Below are positions 45,310-54,909 of a stretch of DNA of 64,000 bases, piece by piece. Location: positions 1,178,001 through 1,242,000 of the forward strand of contig NC_050720.1 of NCBI RefSeq assembly GCF_013402915.1, read 5' to 3'. Position numbers and translations under genes: made by a program. A model generated the notes under the pieces. The model was not told the origin of the DNA. It worked only from the letters and a program-made list of their open reading frames with translations, and ran no database searches. The first letter of the stretch is position 1. Each line of letters opens with the position of its first letter. Source of the stretch: Zygotorulaspora mrakii (lineage: Eukaryota; Ascomycota; Saccharomycetes; Saccharomycetales; Saccharomycetaceae).

Positions 45310-45371
45310 AGGCAACAGCGATGGTTGCAATATGTCCTGAACGGGATAGCAAGCCAGCGAGCAATGTGCCT

Positions 45372-45378
45372 TAAACGA
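45372..45378 (-). promoter_or_regulatory. Second sterol-response-type core (TCGTTTA on the minus strand)
   Basis: TAAACGA on the plus strand. It differs from the full 8-base element only in the last base (TCGTTTAA). Paired occurrence in an ERG gene promoter raises its likelihood. Confidence 0.45.
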
Positions 45379-45689
45379 GCGACATACTCGACCGATACAG
45401 CGATACGGGTTACCGTTTCGTACGATGTGCGCTGTGCGCCCACACGCCGCTGCCGCCTCGAGATTGCGATGTGCAGGGGTGTCTGAAACGAGATACGATA
45501 TACCCGAAACGACGTGGCCGGGCAGAATGCGCATCGGGGTGGCGAATCCGGACATCTCGTGCGCGGTGATGCAGCGACCGGCTGCCGTGCGCGGTGATGT
45601 GTCCGCCGGACTGGGGCAGCTCACGCGGAGGGGCCCCTGTCCGGCGGCAAAAAGAGGCGGCCGCGGTGCACGGGTGTCGCCGCGCACGA

Positions 45690-45696
45690 CGCGAAA
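45690..45696 (+). promoter_or_regulatory. SCB-like site (CGCGAAA) upstream of PSA1
   Basis: CGCGAAA within the near-palindromic ACGCGAAAACGCG fits the Swi4/SBF pattern CNCGAAA and part of an MCB. A second, inverted CCCGAAA is at 45837-45843. S. cerevisiae PSA1 is G1-periodic as I recall. In GC-rich sequence such matches are easier by chance. Confidence 0.35.
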
Positions 45697-45900
45697 ACGC
45701 GACACGTCAGCTTTCCGCACACGCGGCGCCCGCCGCGCTGGCTGCAAATTGGCGCGCTGGTCGCGTGGCCGTCTGGCCCACAGCGCAGCAGCCACTGTGC
45801 TCCGCCGGGCCTACGTGGCACTTGTTACGTGGCGCGTTTCGGGTCTCGATCTTGAGATGTCGCTCGGTCTTGACACTCGTGGCGGGAAAGGCAGTGGAAG

Positions 45901-45929
45901 TGCATGTCGTGTCATGTGCATGTCGTGTC
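45901..45929. repeat. Direct repeat, 13 bp twice at 16-bp period
   Basis: TGCATGTCGTGTC occurs at 45901-45913 and 45917-45929, separated by ATG, in the PSA1 promoter. Confidence 0.8.
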
Positions 45930-46052
45930 GTATGCCGGTGGAAACTAATATAAACAACAGTTTCTCCAAGCGACGGAAGTATATCTGAGGCCACTCCTCT
46001 CTCTTGCTAGAAAAGCTCCTTGATTGGCAATCGTTCGACATTCGCTATTAGT

Positions 46053-46076
46053 CAAGGTCGCAAGGTCGCAAGGTTC
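46053..46076. repeat. 8-bp tandem repeat before PSA1 (CAAGGTCG, three copies)
   Basis: CAAGGTCG, CAAGGTCG and CAAGGTTC head to tail, ending 24 bp before the PSA1 ATG, probably in its 5' UTR. Confidence 0.8.
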
Positions 46077-46100
46077 TCGCTCGCACAGTCGCATTAGATA

Positions 46101-47186
46101 ATGAAAGGTTTAATTTTAGTAGGTGGTTACGGTACAAGGTTGAGACCATTGACACTAACGGTGCCAAAGCCTCTGGTGGAGTTTGGTAACAGACCCATGA
46201 TTCTGCACCAGATCGAGGCTCTGGCCAACGCAGGGGTCACAGACATCGTTCTGGCCGTCAACTACAGACCGGAGGTGATGGTGGAGACGCTGAAGAAGTA
46301 CGAGAAGGAGTACGGTGTCTCGATCACGTTTTCCGTGGAGACGGAGCCATTGGGCACGGCGGGTCCTTTGAAGCTGGCCGAGGCGGTTTTGAAAAAGGAC
46401 AAGTCGCCGTTCTTCGTGCTGAACTCGGATGTCATCTGTGACTACCCCTTCGAGGAGCTGGCCAAGTTCCACAAGGCGCACGGAGGCCAGGGTACCATTG
46501 TCGCCACCAAGGTCGACGAGCCATCCAAGTACGGTGTCATCGTGCACGACATCGCAACGCCAAATCTGATCGACAGGTTTGTGGAGAAGCCGGTCGAGTT
46601 CGTCGGTAACAGAATCAACGCAGGTCTGTACATTTTGAACCCGGAGGTCATCGACTTGATCGACTTGAAGCCAACCTCGATCGAAAAGGAGACTTTCCCG
46701 ATCCTCGTCGAGCAAAAATCGCTATATTCGTTCGACTTGGAAGGCTACTGGATGGATGTGGGTCAGCCAAAGGACTTCCTTTCTGGTTCCGTCCTGTACT
46801 TGAACTCCTTGTCGAAGAGACACCCCGAGAGATTGGCCACTGGCCCCAATATCGTCGGTAACGTTCTTGTTGACCCAAGTGCCAAGATCAGCGAAACAGC
46901 TAAAGTTGGTCCTGACGTCGTTATTGGTCCAAACGTTACCATTGGTGATGGTGTGAGAATCACAAGATCTGTGGTTCTCTCGAACTCGACTATCAGAAAC
47001 CACTCACTGGTTAAATCGACTATTGTCGGCTGGTCGTCTACCGTCGGTCAATGGTGTCGTCTGGAAGGTGTTACCGTATTGGGTGATGATGTCGAAGTTA
47101 AAGATGAAGTTTACATCAATGGAGGTAAAGTTTTGCCTCACAAGTCAATTTCTGCTAATGTTCCTAAAGAAGCTATTATTATGTAA
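46101..47186 (+). CDS. PSA1: GDP-mannose pyrophosphorylase
   Basis: A 361-residue cytosolic enzyme, the same length as S. cerevisiae Psa1/Vig9. It makes GDP-mannose from mannose-1-phosphate and GTP for N- and O-glycosylation, GPI anchors and cell-wall mannan. The nucleotidyltransferase motif [16 protein letters not shown] is at the N-terminus, the sugar-binding motif FVEKP is near residue 160, and a left-handed beta-helix of hexapeptide repeats fills the C-terminal third. The 5' half uses many G/C-ending codons and the 3' half does not, a gradient falling away from the GC-rich intergenic region. Convergent with MBP1, like YDL055C and YDL056W. Confidence 0.97.
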   Translation: MKGLILVGGYGTRLRPLTLTVPKPLVEFGNRPMILHQIEALANAGVTDIVLAVNYRPEVMVETLKKYEKEYGVSITFSVETEPLGTAGPLKLAEAVLKKDKSPFFVLNSDVICDYPFEELAKFHKAHGGQGTIVATKVDEPSKYGVIVHDIATPNLIDRFVEKPVEFVGNRINAGLYILNPEVIDLIDLKPTSIEKETFPILVEQKSLYSFDLEGYWMDVGQPKDFLSGSVLYLNSLSKRHPERLATGPNIVGNVLVDPSAKISETAKVGPDVVIGPNVTIGDGVRITRSVVLSNSTIRNHSLVKSTIVGWSSTVGQWCRLEGVTVLGDDVEVKDEVYINGGKVLPHKSISANVPKEAIIM

Positions 47187-47323
47187 CCAGAAGAAAATAA
47201 ATTTACCTTTAGAAATATATATAATACTAATAATATCAGATAGAATATACCCGTAACTTGTAAATCAGCTTCTAATGTTTAATTGTTCGTTTGAGAATAC
47301 CCCCGTTTTGTTTAATTACTCTA

Positions 47324-49738
47324 TTATTTGGTTAAACTCTCCAAAATAATATCAAGACACTCATCGACTTCCTCTGGGTTTATCTCCGTCCCCTCGCTTA
47401 TCATTTTGCGATACTTATGAACCTTCGTGTTGTCCTCAGTGGTTTGAATTATTCTGTCTAATTTACTCTTTTGTCCTATTTGTAAAAGACTCAATTCGAT
47501 AACAAATTTGAGCCTTTCCTCCAGACTATTAGTAGTGTCATTCTTAAAATTATCATGTTCTGTCTCTTCTTCTTTCATTAAATGGTTCAAATTTAACCAT
47601 TGCCGCTTCTGTAAGAGTTTCATTAATGCAATTTTGTCGGCACAAACCTGTTGCTTCAATTTATTGGTTTCTTCATTTTCGTGTTTAATCTTATTATTAC
47701 AGTCGTCCGTATTTTCAACTTGTAAAGTTTCCATCGTTCTTATCTTGACCGATTGAATCGTTTTACTCATGTCATGCAGGGTCTTTTCCAACATCTTGAT
47801 TTCGTTCTCCCTTTTAAGATATAATTCGTTATAGCCTTCGGAGCATTGTCTCAAGGATGAAATCATCTCAGGTATATATCTTGATATTCGTGTTGCTGCT
47901 TGTGATGCGAACATTATATATTCCGACATTCCTGTTGTTGTGGTTAATGGGGTCATTGATCCATTATTTGGTGATCCAGGTTTACCAATCCCATTAATAT
48001 TATTACTATTATGGTTGTTGCTATTGTTATTGTTACTATTCAGTAAAAAATTCCCATTAGAATTCATTTGTGACTGATTTCTTGTAAAAATTGGTTCATA
48101 CTGTTCATTCATGATTTCATTCGCTGTAACTCGTTCCCTATTTGTTATTGTACTTAGTGCCCCATTGTTGATTAAGGTATTGAAAAAAACTTTGTCTCCA
48201 TTCTTAGCAGCGATATGCGTTGCAGTATCACCATTTTGATCTTGACTATTCAATAATAACTCAATCCTGTACTGCGGAGAAAAATCTTTTAATTTTGATA
48301 GCACCGTGTCTAAGTAGTATACCGTGGATGGCGTTGATGATTTCCTTTTGACAATATGATGCAAAACCGTTTGCATTTCCGAATCAACATCAAATACTGT
48401 ATCGCGTAAAAAATCAAAAATTTTTGGAAAGGTCCTTGCAGAATATGAATTATGAAACATTGAACTTCTCATCAATGCTGTTTGTCCTTGTGAATTAGTT
48501 GATCGTATATTAGTTCCAGCTCTTACTAACGCTTCAGCTATAGGCAAATTGCCCATAGCACAAGCCCAATGGAAAGCTGTATGTAATTCCGGATCAATTG
48601 GTGCATCAATGTAAGGTGCACTTTGTGGCGGCGGTAACAATAGTTCCGTAGGTACAGACTTATTTGATCTTACTTCACTAGAAATGAAGTAATCAACCAG
48701 TTTTGATAAATAAGAATTCACTTTATCATGAATATCAGAGCTTTGTGGCCTTGATTGTAATGAATACCTGGGTATTGTTGATATTATTGGAGAAGTCCCA
48801 GCACTTCCGAACCTTTGGTCAAATGGATTCGCTTCTGATAATTCACTAGGTGATGAAGTTATTGATGGTGAGGAGTTTGATGATTGTATTGAACCATGCT
48901 GTCCTATTTTCTTATTGTTTTGATAGGTAATATTATTCAAATCTGATTGCTGATCATTCGTCAAGTGTCCTTGAACTTGTTGCTCTATATCACTCGATAA
49001 TCCGTCATCAATCTCTAACTCTTGAAATCTACCTTTTTGTTTCACAGAAAAATCTTCAGAATCAAAATCTTCACCCAAAGAGTCCAAATTTCCTGTTTTT
49101 ATTGAAGGTAATTGTGTTGTGGCAATTGATGAATTCGGTATACTTGGGCGAGGATATGCTAGCTCACTCTGTGATCTTCGCAGCGTTCCACCAAGTTTCC
49201 TTTTACCCTTCACTCCTGTTGCAGGTCTTCCTCTTTTCCTGGGCACCGCTGAATTTGCGATATCTATTCCTGATGTGAGATTTGTCGGGGTTGATGAATT
49301 ACTTTTGTTTGCATCAGTCATTGCCGAAGTACTTGCGCTTTTCATGGCTTTCTTCCTTGTGGAGTCCGTCCTAGAGGCATGATGATGTTTTGGAGCTTGT
49401 GGCGGCGATGCAGAACCATCATTTCTTGTGAAATCAAATAGCGGACCCAATTCTTCATGTACATCAAATTTCTCGGCAAGTCTCCTAGCTATATTTAGGG
49501 GAACCCATGTTCCTTGATATTTTCCGAATCCACCCTGAACTTTTTCATGGACCTCTTTAATTACCTCCTTCTCCAATATCCTGGTCCTTTTGGCCTTGGC
49601 AAACTTAGCAGCCTTCAATATGTGCGTAGCATTAACCCAGTCGTCATTTTTCCTTTTCATTACCGATCCAGTCGGATGTATGAATTCATACACATCCACC
49701 CCGGAATATTTGGCAGAGTATATCTGATTACCTGACAT
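47324..49738 (-). CDS. MBP1: DNA-binding subunit of MBF (MCB-binding factor)
   Basis: An 804-residue transcription factor (S. cerevisiae Mbp1 833). The APSES/KilA-N DNA-binding domain covers about residues 1-105 and is nearly identical to the known family sequence (NQIYSAKYSGVDVYEFIHP, WVNATHILKAAKFAKAKRTRI). Ankyrin repeats lie at about 370-530 and a C-terminal helical region, which binds Swi6, follows. Asn-rich low complexity occurs near 565-595. Mbp1-Swi6 drives G1/S transcription through ACGCGT sites. The frame begins at a TTG two codons upstream; ATG 49738 gives the expected MSGNQIYS start. Order PSA1-MBP1-YDL057W matches S. cerevisiae. Confidence 0.97.
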   Translation of the reverse strand: MSGNQIYSAKYSGVDVYEFIHPTGSVMKRKNDDWVNATHILKAAKFAKAKRTRILEKEVIKEVHEKVQGGFGKYQGTWVPLNIARRLAEKFDVHEELGPLFDFTRNDGSASPPQAPKHHHASRTDSTRKKAMKSASTSAMTDANKSNSSTPTNLTSGIDIANSAVPRKRGRPATGVKGKRKLGGTLRRSQSELAYPRPSIPNSSIATTQLPSIKTGNLDSLGEDFDSEDFSVKQKGRFQELEIDDGLSSDIEQQVQGHLTNDQQSDLNNITYQNNKKIGQHGSIQSSNSSPSITSSPSELSEANPFDQRFGSAGTSPIISTIPRYSLQSRPQSSDIHDKVNSYLSKLVDYFISSEVRSNKSVPTELLLPPPQSAPYIDAPIDPELHTAFHWACAMGNLPIAEALVRAGTNIRSTNSQGQTALMRSSMFHNSYSARTFPKIFDFLRDTVFDVDSEMQTVLHHIVKRKSSTPSTVYYLDTVLSKLKDFSPQYRIELLLNSQDQNGDTATHIAAKNGDKVFFNTLINNGALSTITNRERVTANEIMNEQYEPIFTRNQSQMNSNGNFLLNSNNNNSNNHNSNNINGIGKPGSPNNGSMTPLTTTTGMSEYIMFASQAATRISRYIPEMISSLRQCSEGYNELYLKRENEIKMLEKTLHDMSKTIQSVKIRTMETLQVENTDDCNNKIKHENEETNKLKQQVCADKIALMKLLQKRQWLNLNHLMKEEETEHDNFKNDTTNSLEERLKFVIELSLLQIGQKSKLDRIIQTTEDNTKVHKYRKMISEGTEINPEEVDECLDIILESLTK

Positions 49739-50889
49739 AGTCAATTACCTCTCTCAATGGGGGCTATTTTGAATTAAATGCGATTTGTTTTTACGTCGTA
49801 TTACCGAAATTGAGCGCACTAAAAAATGACGGAAAAGAAACACCTCTGTGGCACCTCTTATATAGACACTCCTTTATTCTTTTAATTAAACCTATGAAAA
49901 CACTTACTAGTATTACTGTTGTTATGTTTGAATCAATAAGTTGTGCCGTTTGTTCTCTCAATCCCTCATCCATTTCCATCCTTTGTTTTCATCAGGTTAC
50001 CCGGTATGATGAACACACTTATAAGGGCCATACCATGCGGTGGTAAGTTTATTGAGATAATGGAAAAATAAGAGAAAACAAATCATCAATTGTGGCACAA
50101 GCACCTATTCAAATACAGAGCGTTGGTGTTCTACTCAATTGCTATTTTAAAGGGGTAAATAACATCATGCACAGTGCAAGGCAAGTCTAATCATCTCTTG
50201 AGTTTTCAGGGGAGCATTTAACTGGTATCTTTAAATCGGTGGCTCCCGTGGCGAAAGAACTTAAAGAATGGGATTTGCAGCCAATCTTAAGTGAAAGGCT
50301 ACAGCAAATGGACAAGTCTACATTATAGCTACAGGAATTTGAGCCTGCGTCCTGTCGCGGAAACCAGCATCGTTTATGTATAGGGCTTGCCTCTATGCGG
50401 ACGTCGGCGGCTAAAAAAAGAGAATGAAAGCATTGATTTGCATCTCTTATGTCGATTTTTACATTGCACCTATCTCTTTCTATAGCCTGAGTGTGTATGT
50501 AGAGTAAGTATCGAATGGTGACCAAAAGATAAGAGCTTCTATAAGTGCAAATGAGGGAGAATCAAGTAATATTTAAAGTGCCACCACAATCCTTTCAATC
50601 TTGAGAAAAATTCGATTTTAAGACAGAAAGTAACATTATAAAGCAATTTTGCTGGAAGCTTGACCCAGAAGTGCCTCAGTATTGAGCAAGTCAAATCATT
50701 CATTAATGCATGGTGATAAGTTCTGCAGAGTGACAAATCATACCGAAACCTTCGGTTAAGACTGGCCAGATACTTACTGCACCATTCGAGCTGCTCTAAA
50801 CTGATACTGTCAGTAATTTGTTATACTAAATAATTAATATGGATATTTATATAAAATGCATTTGTACCCGCCAATGCCTGTAGTCTTAA
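49739..50889. other. Long intergenic region upstream of MBP1
   Basis: About 1.15 kb between the MBP1 start and the 3' end of the hydrolase-phosphatase gene, both on the minus strand. Open frames are short (at most 112 codons) and featureless. I found no tRNA, no convincing snoRNA boxes and no LTR. It should contain the MBP1 promoter; a TATA-like TTATATAGAC is near 49857. Otherwise I see nothing. Confidence 0.4.
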
Positions 50890-52797
50890 TTATTCCAAAA
50901 GTATGTCCCTTAGTTTTCCGATATCATGTAAACTGAAGTGCAACTCGTTCAAGAAAAAATGCTCGACAGATTTGTACTTCTCATTGAAGTCGTCAATAAA
51001 CCAGCGCATAGCTTCATACCTCGATGACAAAAGTGTTTTGCACATCTTTTCTGGAGTCAGTTTATACATTTCTGTTAGTCTTTCAGAATCCTTTCCCAGC
51101 ATAGTGTAGTACAAGTCACCTCTCGCTTCCAACTTCTTCAATAGCTTCACTTCAGTCTTTAACCCAATTGTGGTCAATTCGTAATCCTTAGCAATTGTGT
51201 CATCATCAACACCTAAGATTGATAAGAGTAGCATACCCAAAATACCTGTTCTGTCCTTACCGGCGGTACAATGAAATACTAATGCACTTTTAGAGTGACA
51301 GCTGCCTGCCAAGATATATTGAAAAAATTTTCTCATCGAATCCAATGAATTTCTTAAGACTATCATATACGCCTTGGGGAAGCTATAAGATGATACTAAA
51401 AGACCTTGATAATGTTCAGCCATGACATCTGGTGACATACTTGCGTTACTGTTGAACGAAATATTCTCCACTAAATTAGGAATATCAATAGAGATTACCC
51501 CATTCTCCACAGATTCGGTACTCGATCTCAAATCAAAAACACGTTTTATGTTAAGTTTGTAATTGAAATATGCTTCAGCTTCTTTCGTAATGTCGCATGG
51601 GTTTGCACAACGATATATGCAACAGGTTTTAACTCTTCTGTTGTGAAACATTGTTGAATAGCCACCCAGATCTCTGAAGTTCGAAATCTTAGAAAAATCA
51701 TATGGCAAGGGCCAACGTGGACTGATATCAGCTGGATTGATACTTGCACCCAGAATATATTTAGTTTTTTTGTAAAATCTATCCAATTGATTTTCCCATG
51801 ATAAAAAGTCGCTTATTTTATCAACAAGGACATAGCAATAGTTGACCAGTCCCTTGCGGAATGGCAAATTCAGAGGATTGGGATCAGCAGGTAGACCGTA
51901 ATAGTTATGATCGGCCCCAGGAACAATTTCTAAAGTATGCCTACCGCAGAAAAGGTTTGAGTATTTACCAGCTGCGTCGCTGGGGATAACACTATCCTCA
52001 CTACCGTAGCATGATAAAACCCAGGTTTTAGAACTTATTTCACTGAATTTCTTAGTATCCAAATTAATTGCACTCAGAGTCTCGGCTTTTGGAATCCAAC
52101 TTTTAACAGTTGTTCCATGACGAGCTAAATCGCACCAAAACCCGCCTTCTTTCCGCCACTCAATTGAATTTTTCAATCTCTTATGCAACAATCCCTGTCC
52201 GTCAAATCTGCCAGAAGAATTGACAAGATTCGCGACGTGCTTTTCAGGATATGCCCTGGCAAACTCAAACATCGCCAATACACCGCGTGAATGTGCAACA
52301 ATTGTATCCAATGAAAGCTTCATACCGCAAACCCGTTCGCAGAGCACTTTATCGTTAACAAAGTCGTATACTGTAGCAACATCCTCCACATCCTGCTGAA
52401 TGCTACGACCAACTGTCGCATCTCTGTTGTCCTCAGAGTCCCCCATTCCGCGAAAGTCAATTCTAAGCACGAAGTACCCCAGCTTACTCAGCTTCGCTGC
52501 AAGCAGAGGTTGGTAAGTGGCATTTTTGTGCGACTGGTGTCCATGCACCAGCAGCACCAGCCGATGCTGGGGCAGCCCGTAATCGTCTTGGTGCTGCAAC
52601 CGTTCACTCAAACTGTCATACTGCATAGACTTAGGGTGGCTCAAAATCCCGGCTATCCCCTCTTTCGAATGGTACTTCCCATTCTTCAAGAAGACAAGCT
52701 GCTCGTTGGCATCAAGCGATACATGTGATGGCACATTATCAACAATAGTGCAGCTAATATTCTCCTTGGCCTCCACGCCGTCTCCACGAATTCCCAT
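50890..52797 (-). CDS. Fusion of an alpha/beta hydrolase (YDL057W-like) and an IphP-type protein tyrosine phosphatase
   Basis: One uninterrupted 635-residue frame with two domains. Residues about 1-345 are an alpha/beta hydrolase: oxyanion region LVLLVHGHQSH, nucleophile S170 in AHSRG, acid D268 in GSEDSV and H297 in PGADHNYYG, so the triad is complete. This half corresponds in size and position to S. cerevisiae YDL057W (328 aa, uncharacterised), the neighbour of MBP1. Residues about 355-635 are a tyrosine phosphatase of the IphP/Y_phosphatase3 type: NFRDLGGY (373-380) and the P-loop H509-C510-TAGKD-R516-TG, a complete CX5R. Phosphoinositide or phosphotyrosine substrates are possible, and a lipase/esterase or thioesterase role for the first half; neither is shown. 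No signal peptide is seen. A sequencing error joining two genes is unlikely since both halves share one frame with a smooth linker. Confidence 0.88.
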   Translation of the reverse strand: MGIRGDGVEAKENISCTIVDNVPSHVSLDANEQLVFLKNGKYHSKEGIAGILSHPKSMQYDSLSERLQHQDDYGLPQHRLVLLVHGHQSHKNATYQPLLAAKLSKLGYFVLRIDFRGMGDSEDNRDATVGRSIQQDVEDVATVYDFVNDKVLCERVCGMKLSLDTIVAHSRGVLAMFEFARAYPEKHVANLVNSSGRFDGQGLLHKRLKNSIEWRKEGGFWCDLARHGTTVKSWIPKAETLSAINLDTKKFSEISSKTWVLSCYGSEDSVIPSDAAGKYSNLFCGRHTLEIVPGADHNYYGLPADPNPLNLPFRKGLVNYCYVLVDKISDFLSWENQLDRFYKKTKYILGASINPADISPRWPLPYDFSKISNFRDLGGYSTMFHNRRVKTCCIYRCANPCDITKEAEAYFNYKLNIKRVFDLRSSTESVENGVISIDIPNLVENISFNSNASMSPDVMAEHYQGLLVSSYSFPKAYMIVLRNSLDSMRKFFQYILAGSCHSKSALVFHCTAGKDRTGILGMLLLSILGVDDDTIAKDYELTTIGLKTEVKLLKKLEARGDLYYTMLGKDSERLTEMYKLTPEKMCKTLLSSRYEAMRWFIDDFNEKYKSVEHFFLNELHFSLHDIGKLRDILLE

Positions 52798-53652
52798 TTT
52801 TTCCAGATTAATAAACTCTACCGATCAGATCTACAGAGTAGCCTTAACTAGATAGTTGCTATCGCCTTGATTGTGTCACAATTTCAGCTATAATTTACAC
52901 AATGGCTCATCTTTCTATGTATCTTGATGGAGTTTGCGGATTTTTTTGTCAATTTGAAGTCAAAATCGAAGCTTTTCCTAAAATGTGCACAAATACCTTC
53001 TTTGGGGCATACATGAGGGGAATTACCCCATTAGGCTGTTCGATATTTCTGATTGGTAATTCGAACCCTTTTGGGAGATTCTGTGATTACTTTTGTAAAA
53101 GACCTTTCAGCCGGAGTTCGAAACGGCTCATGGTCCTTTTTTCATTTTTTTCATTTTTTTTTTTTCATTTTCTCTTTTTTGGTTTATTTCAACATGTCAA
53201 GAATGATATATGGCTAAGATGGAGATCTATACGAGGAGCTCGAGATGCATGGCAGATGCTTTTCATTTCTCATCTTGTATTCAGTTTGTGAATATACTTG
53301 GCTTGCATTTATTGTTTACATGCCTGCGCATTAGTTTGTGGGAGGGGTGGAACGAGGCGTCTCAGTAGCATATTGAAGTCGAAGGGAACCATCTTGAACT
53401 GCGTAAGAATTGTTGGGGACGTTCTGCTTCATATTGATATTTTTTCAGAAAATTGGTGAATTCAGTAGAAGCCACCTTCAGTTTGTTATTTCTTGTGCAT
53501 GTGAGATCTTGCTTGAGGTGTGATTTTTCTTAGGCGACATACATAGCTAGATATATAGCTGGAGGAGGTAGACAGCAAATAAATTTATATCGTCAGTATC
53601 GGTCAATAGCGTGAGTGATATAACAAAGAAGAGGGCAGTTGTTAAATCGAAG
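52798..53652. other. Divergent intergenic region before CSR1
   Basis: About 855 bp between the hydrolase-phosphatase gene (minus) and CSR1 (plus). It contains a T-rich tract at about 53138-53180 (runs of TTTTTT spaced by CA) and an AGGGG near 53343. A 129-codon ATG frame at 52902-53291 runs through the T tract, has Phe-rich low complexity and is judged spurious. Confidence 0.4.
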
Positions 53653-54909
53653 ATGCAGGATGAGAATGATCCCAAAAAGCTCAGTGGTGGCCACGAACAA
53701 ATTTTGAAACAAGTTTGGACATATTTGTTCCATTTCTGGGGAATTCCAGTCAATGGGGAGAGGGCATTCCGCAAAATTGAATCGCATGAAGCTGACACCA
53801 GCGTTGAAGAGAAGGGCAAGAAGAAGAAGTCTCTGTTCGATAAAATATCGGGAGGGTACCTTGGTTCTGAGAGTTCGGAAGAGCAGGAGACGCCTGTGGA
53901 AACAGAAGAGTCCAAGTACGTTTTAAATTCGGTTCATGATACTCTGAAAGATCTAGAGCCGCAAGCGACCCAGGATGAGTTCTGGGAGATGCTGAGGGTC
54001 GAGACGCCAGATACATCGATACTGAAATTTATAAGGGCAAGAAAGTGGAAGGTTGACAAGGCAATGTCGATGATAGCGCATTCGATGCGTTGGAGAGTTG
54101 AAGAGAGTAAGGTAGATGATATTATCTGTGGTGGTGAACGTGCTGCTTACGAGAAGGGGGAAACTGGGGTCATTAAAAATCTGGAGTTACAAAAAGCTAT
54201 TATTTGTGGTTTTGACAAACAGCGAAGACCAATAATCTTAGCAAGACCAAAAGTGCACTACTCCAGTGATCAAACAGAGGAAGAAATTCAAAAATATTGT
54301 GTATTAGTCATTGAACAGGCGAAATTATTTTTCAAAAAACCGGTTGAGACGTCTACTATTTTGTTCGATTTAACAGGATTCTCGCTTTCTAATATGGACT
54401 ATACCCCTGTAAAATTTTTAATTACTTGCTTTGAGGCACACTATCCAGAAAGTTTAGGTCATATGTTCATTCACAAAGCACCTTGGATTTTCCCTCCAAT
54501 CTGGAATATTATTAAAAACTGGTTAGATCCTGTCGTGGCTTCAAAGATTATGTTTACTAAAAATGCCAAAGATTTGAATCAATTTATAGACATGGACCAA
54601 ATACCGGAATATCTTGGAGGCTCCAACAAACATGATATGGATCATTATGTCGCACCGGATGGATGCCAAGATGTCAAATTAAACGATCAAGAGTCTATGA
54701 CGAAGATCAAATCCGAAAGATCTCAATTGATCAAAGAATTCATCGATGCGACAGTTAAGTGGATTGAAAGCAGTTCAGAAGCTGACTCAGAAGCATATCT
54801 GAATGAAAAGACCAAAATAGGCGATAAACTCGTCCAAAATTATTCTGAACTTGACCCATACGTCAGATCGAGATCAGTGTATGATATAAGTGGTATGTTG
54901 AAAGTTTAA
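53653..54909 (+). CDS. CSR1: Sec14-like phosphatidylinositol transfer protein
   Basis: A 418-residue CRAL-TRIO protein (S. cerevisiae Csr1/Sfh2 408). The N-terminus (HEQILKQVWTYLFHFWGIPV) matches Csr1, a CRAL-TRIO N-terminal helical region follows at about 95-170 with ILKFIRARKWKVDKAMSMIAHSMRW, and the lipid-binding domain lies at about 190-350 with HMFIHKAPWIFPPIWNIIKNWLDP. A Lys-rich insertion (KKKKS) occurs near residue 57. Csr1 moves phosphatidylinositol, and in S. cerevisiae also squalene, between membranes and affects fatty-acid synthase. The frame starts upstream at a GTG (53611); ATG 53653 fits the homologue. It begins the YLR380-383 group. Confidence 0.93.
   Translation: MQDENDPKKLSGGHEQILKQVWTYLFHFWGIPVNGERAFRKIESHEADTSVEEKGKKKKSLFDKISGGYLGSESSEEQETPVETEESKYVLNSVHDTLKDLEPQATQDEFWEMLRVETPDTSILKFIRARKWKVDKAMSMIAHSMRWRVEESKVDDIICGGERAAYEKGETGVIKNLELQKAIICGFDKQRRPIILARPKVHYSSDQTEEEIQKYCVLVIEQAKLFFKKPVETSTILFDLTGFSLSNMDYTPVKFLITCFEAHYPESLGHMFIHKAPWIFPPIWNIIKNWLDPVVASKIMFTKNAKDLNQFIDMDQIPEYLGGSNKHDMDHYVAPDGCQDVKLNDQESMTKIKSERSQLIKEFIDATVKWIESSSEADSEAYLNEKTKIGDKLVQNYSELDPYVRSRSVYDISGMLKV

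Larger units (their letters stand above)
45108..46100. other. GC-rich divergent ERG25/PSA1 intergenic region
   Basis: 993 bp between two divergent genes. The centre (about 45420-45870) is very GC-rich; hand counts give 41/60 G+C for 45541-45600 and 45/60 for 45601-45660, far above the rest of the window. The ERG25 side has a TATA run at 45278-45286 and sterol-type elements; the PSA1 side has SCB-like sites, a TATA-like TATAAA at 45949-45954 and two small tandem repeats. Long open frames here (for example 45425-45988) are explained by the rarity of stop codons in GC-rich DNA. Confidence 0.7.

Noticed and set aside
45425..45988. 187-codon open frame, and others on both strands, in the ERG25-PSA1 gap
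   Set aside because: High GC makes stop codons rare; the predicted proteins are Arg/Ala/Gly-rich with no domain and overlap on both strands.
46155..46715. 186-codon open frame antisense to PSA1
   Set aside because: Shadow of the GC-rich 5' half of PSA1; no domain.
52902..53291. 129-codon ATG open frame between the hydrolase-phosphatase gene and CSR1
   Set aside because: It runs through a T-rich tract giving a Phe-rich segment, has no recognisable domain and overlaps promoter DNA.
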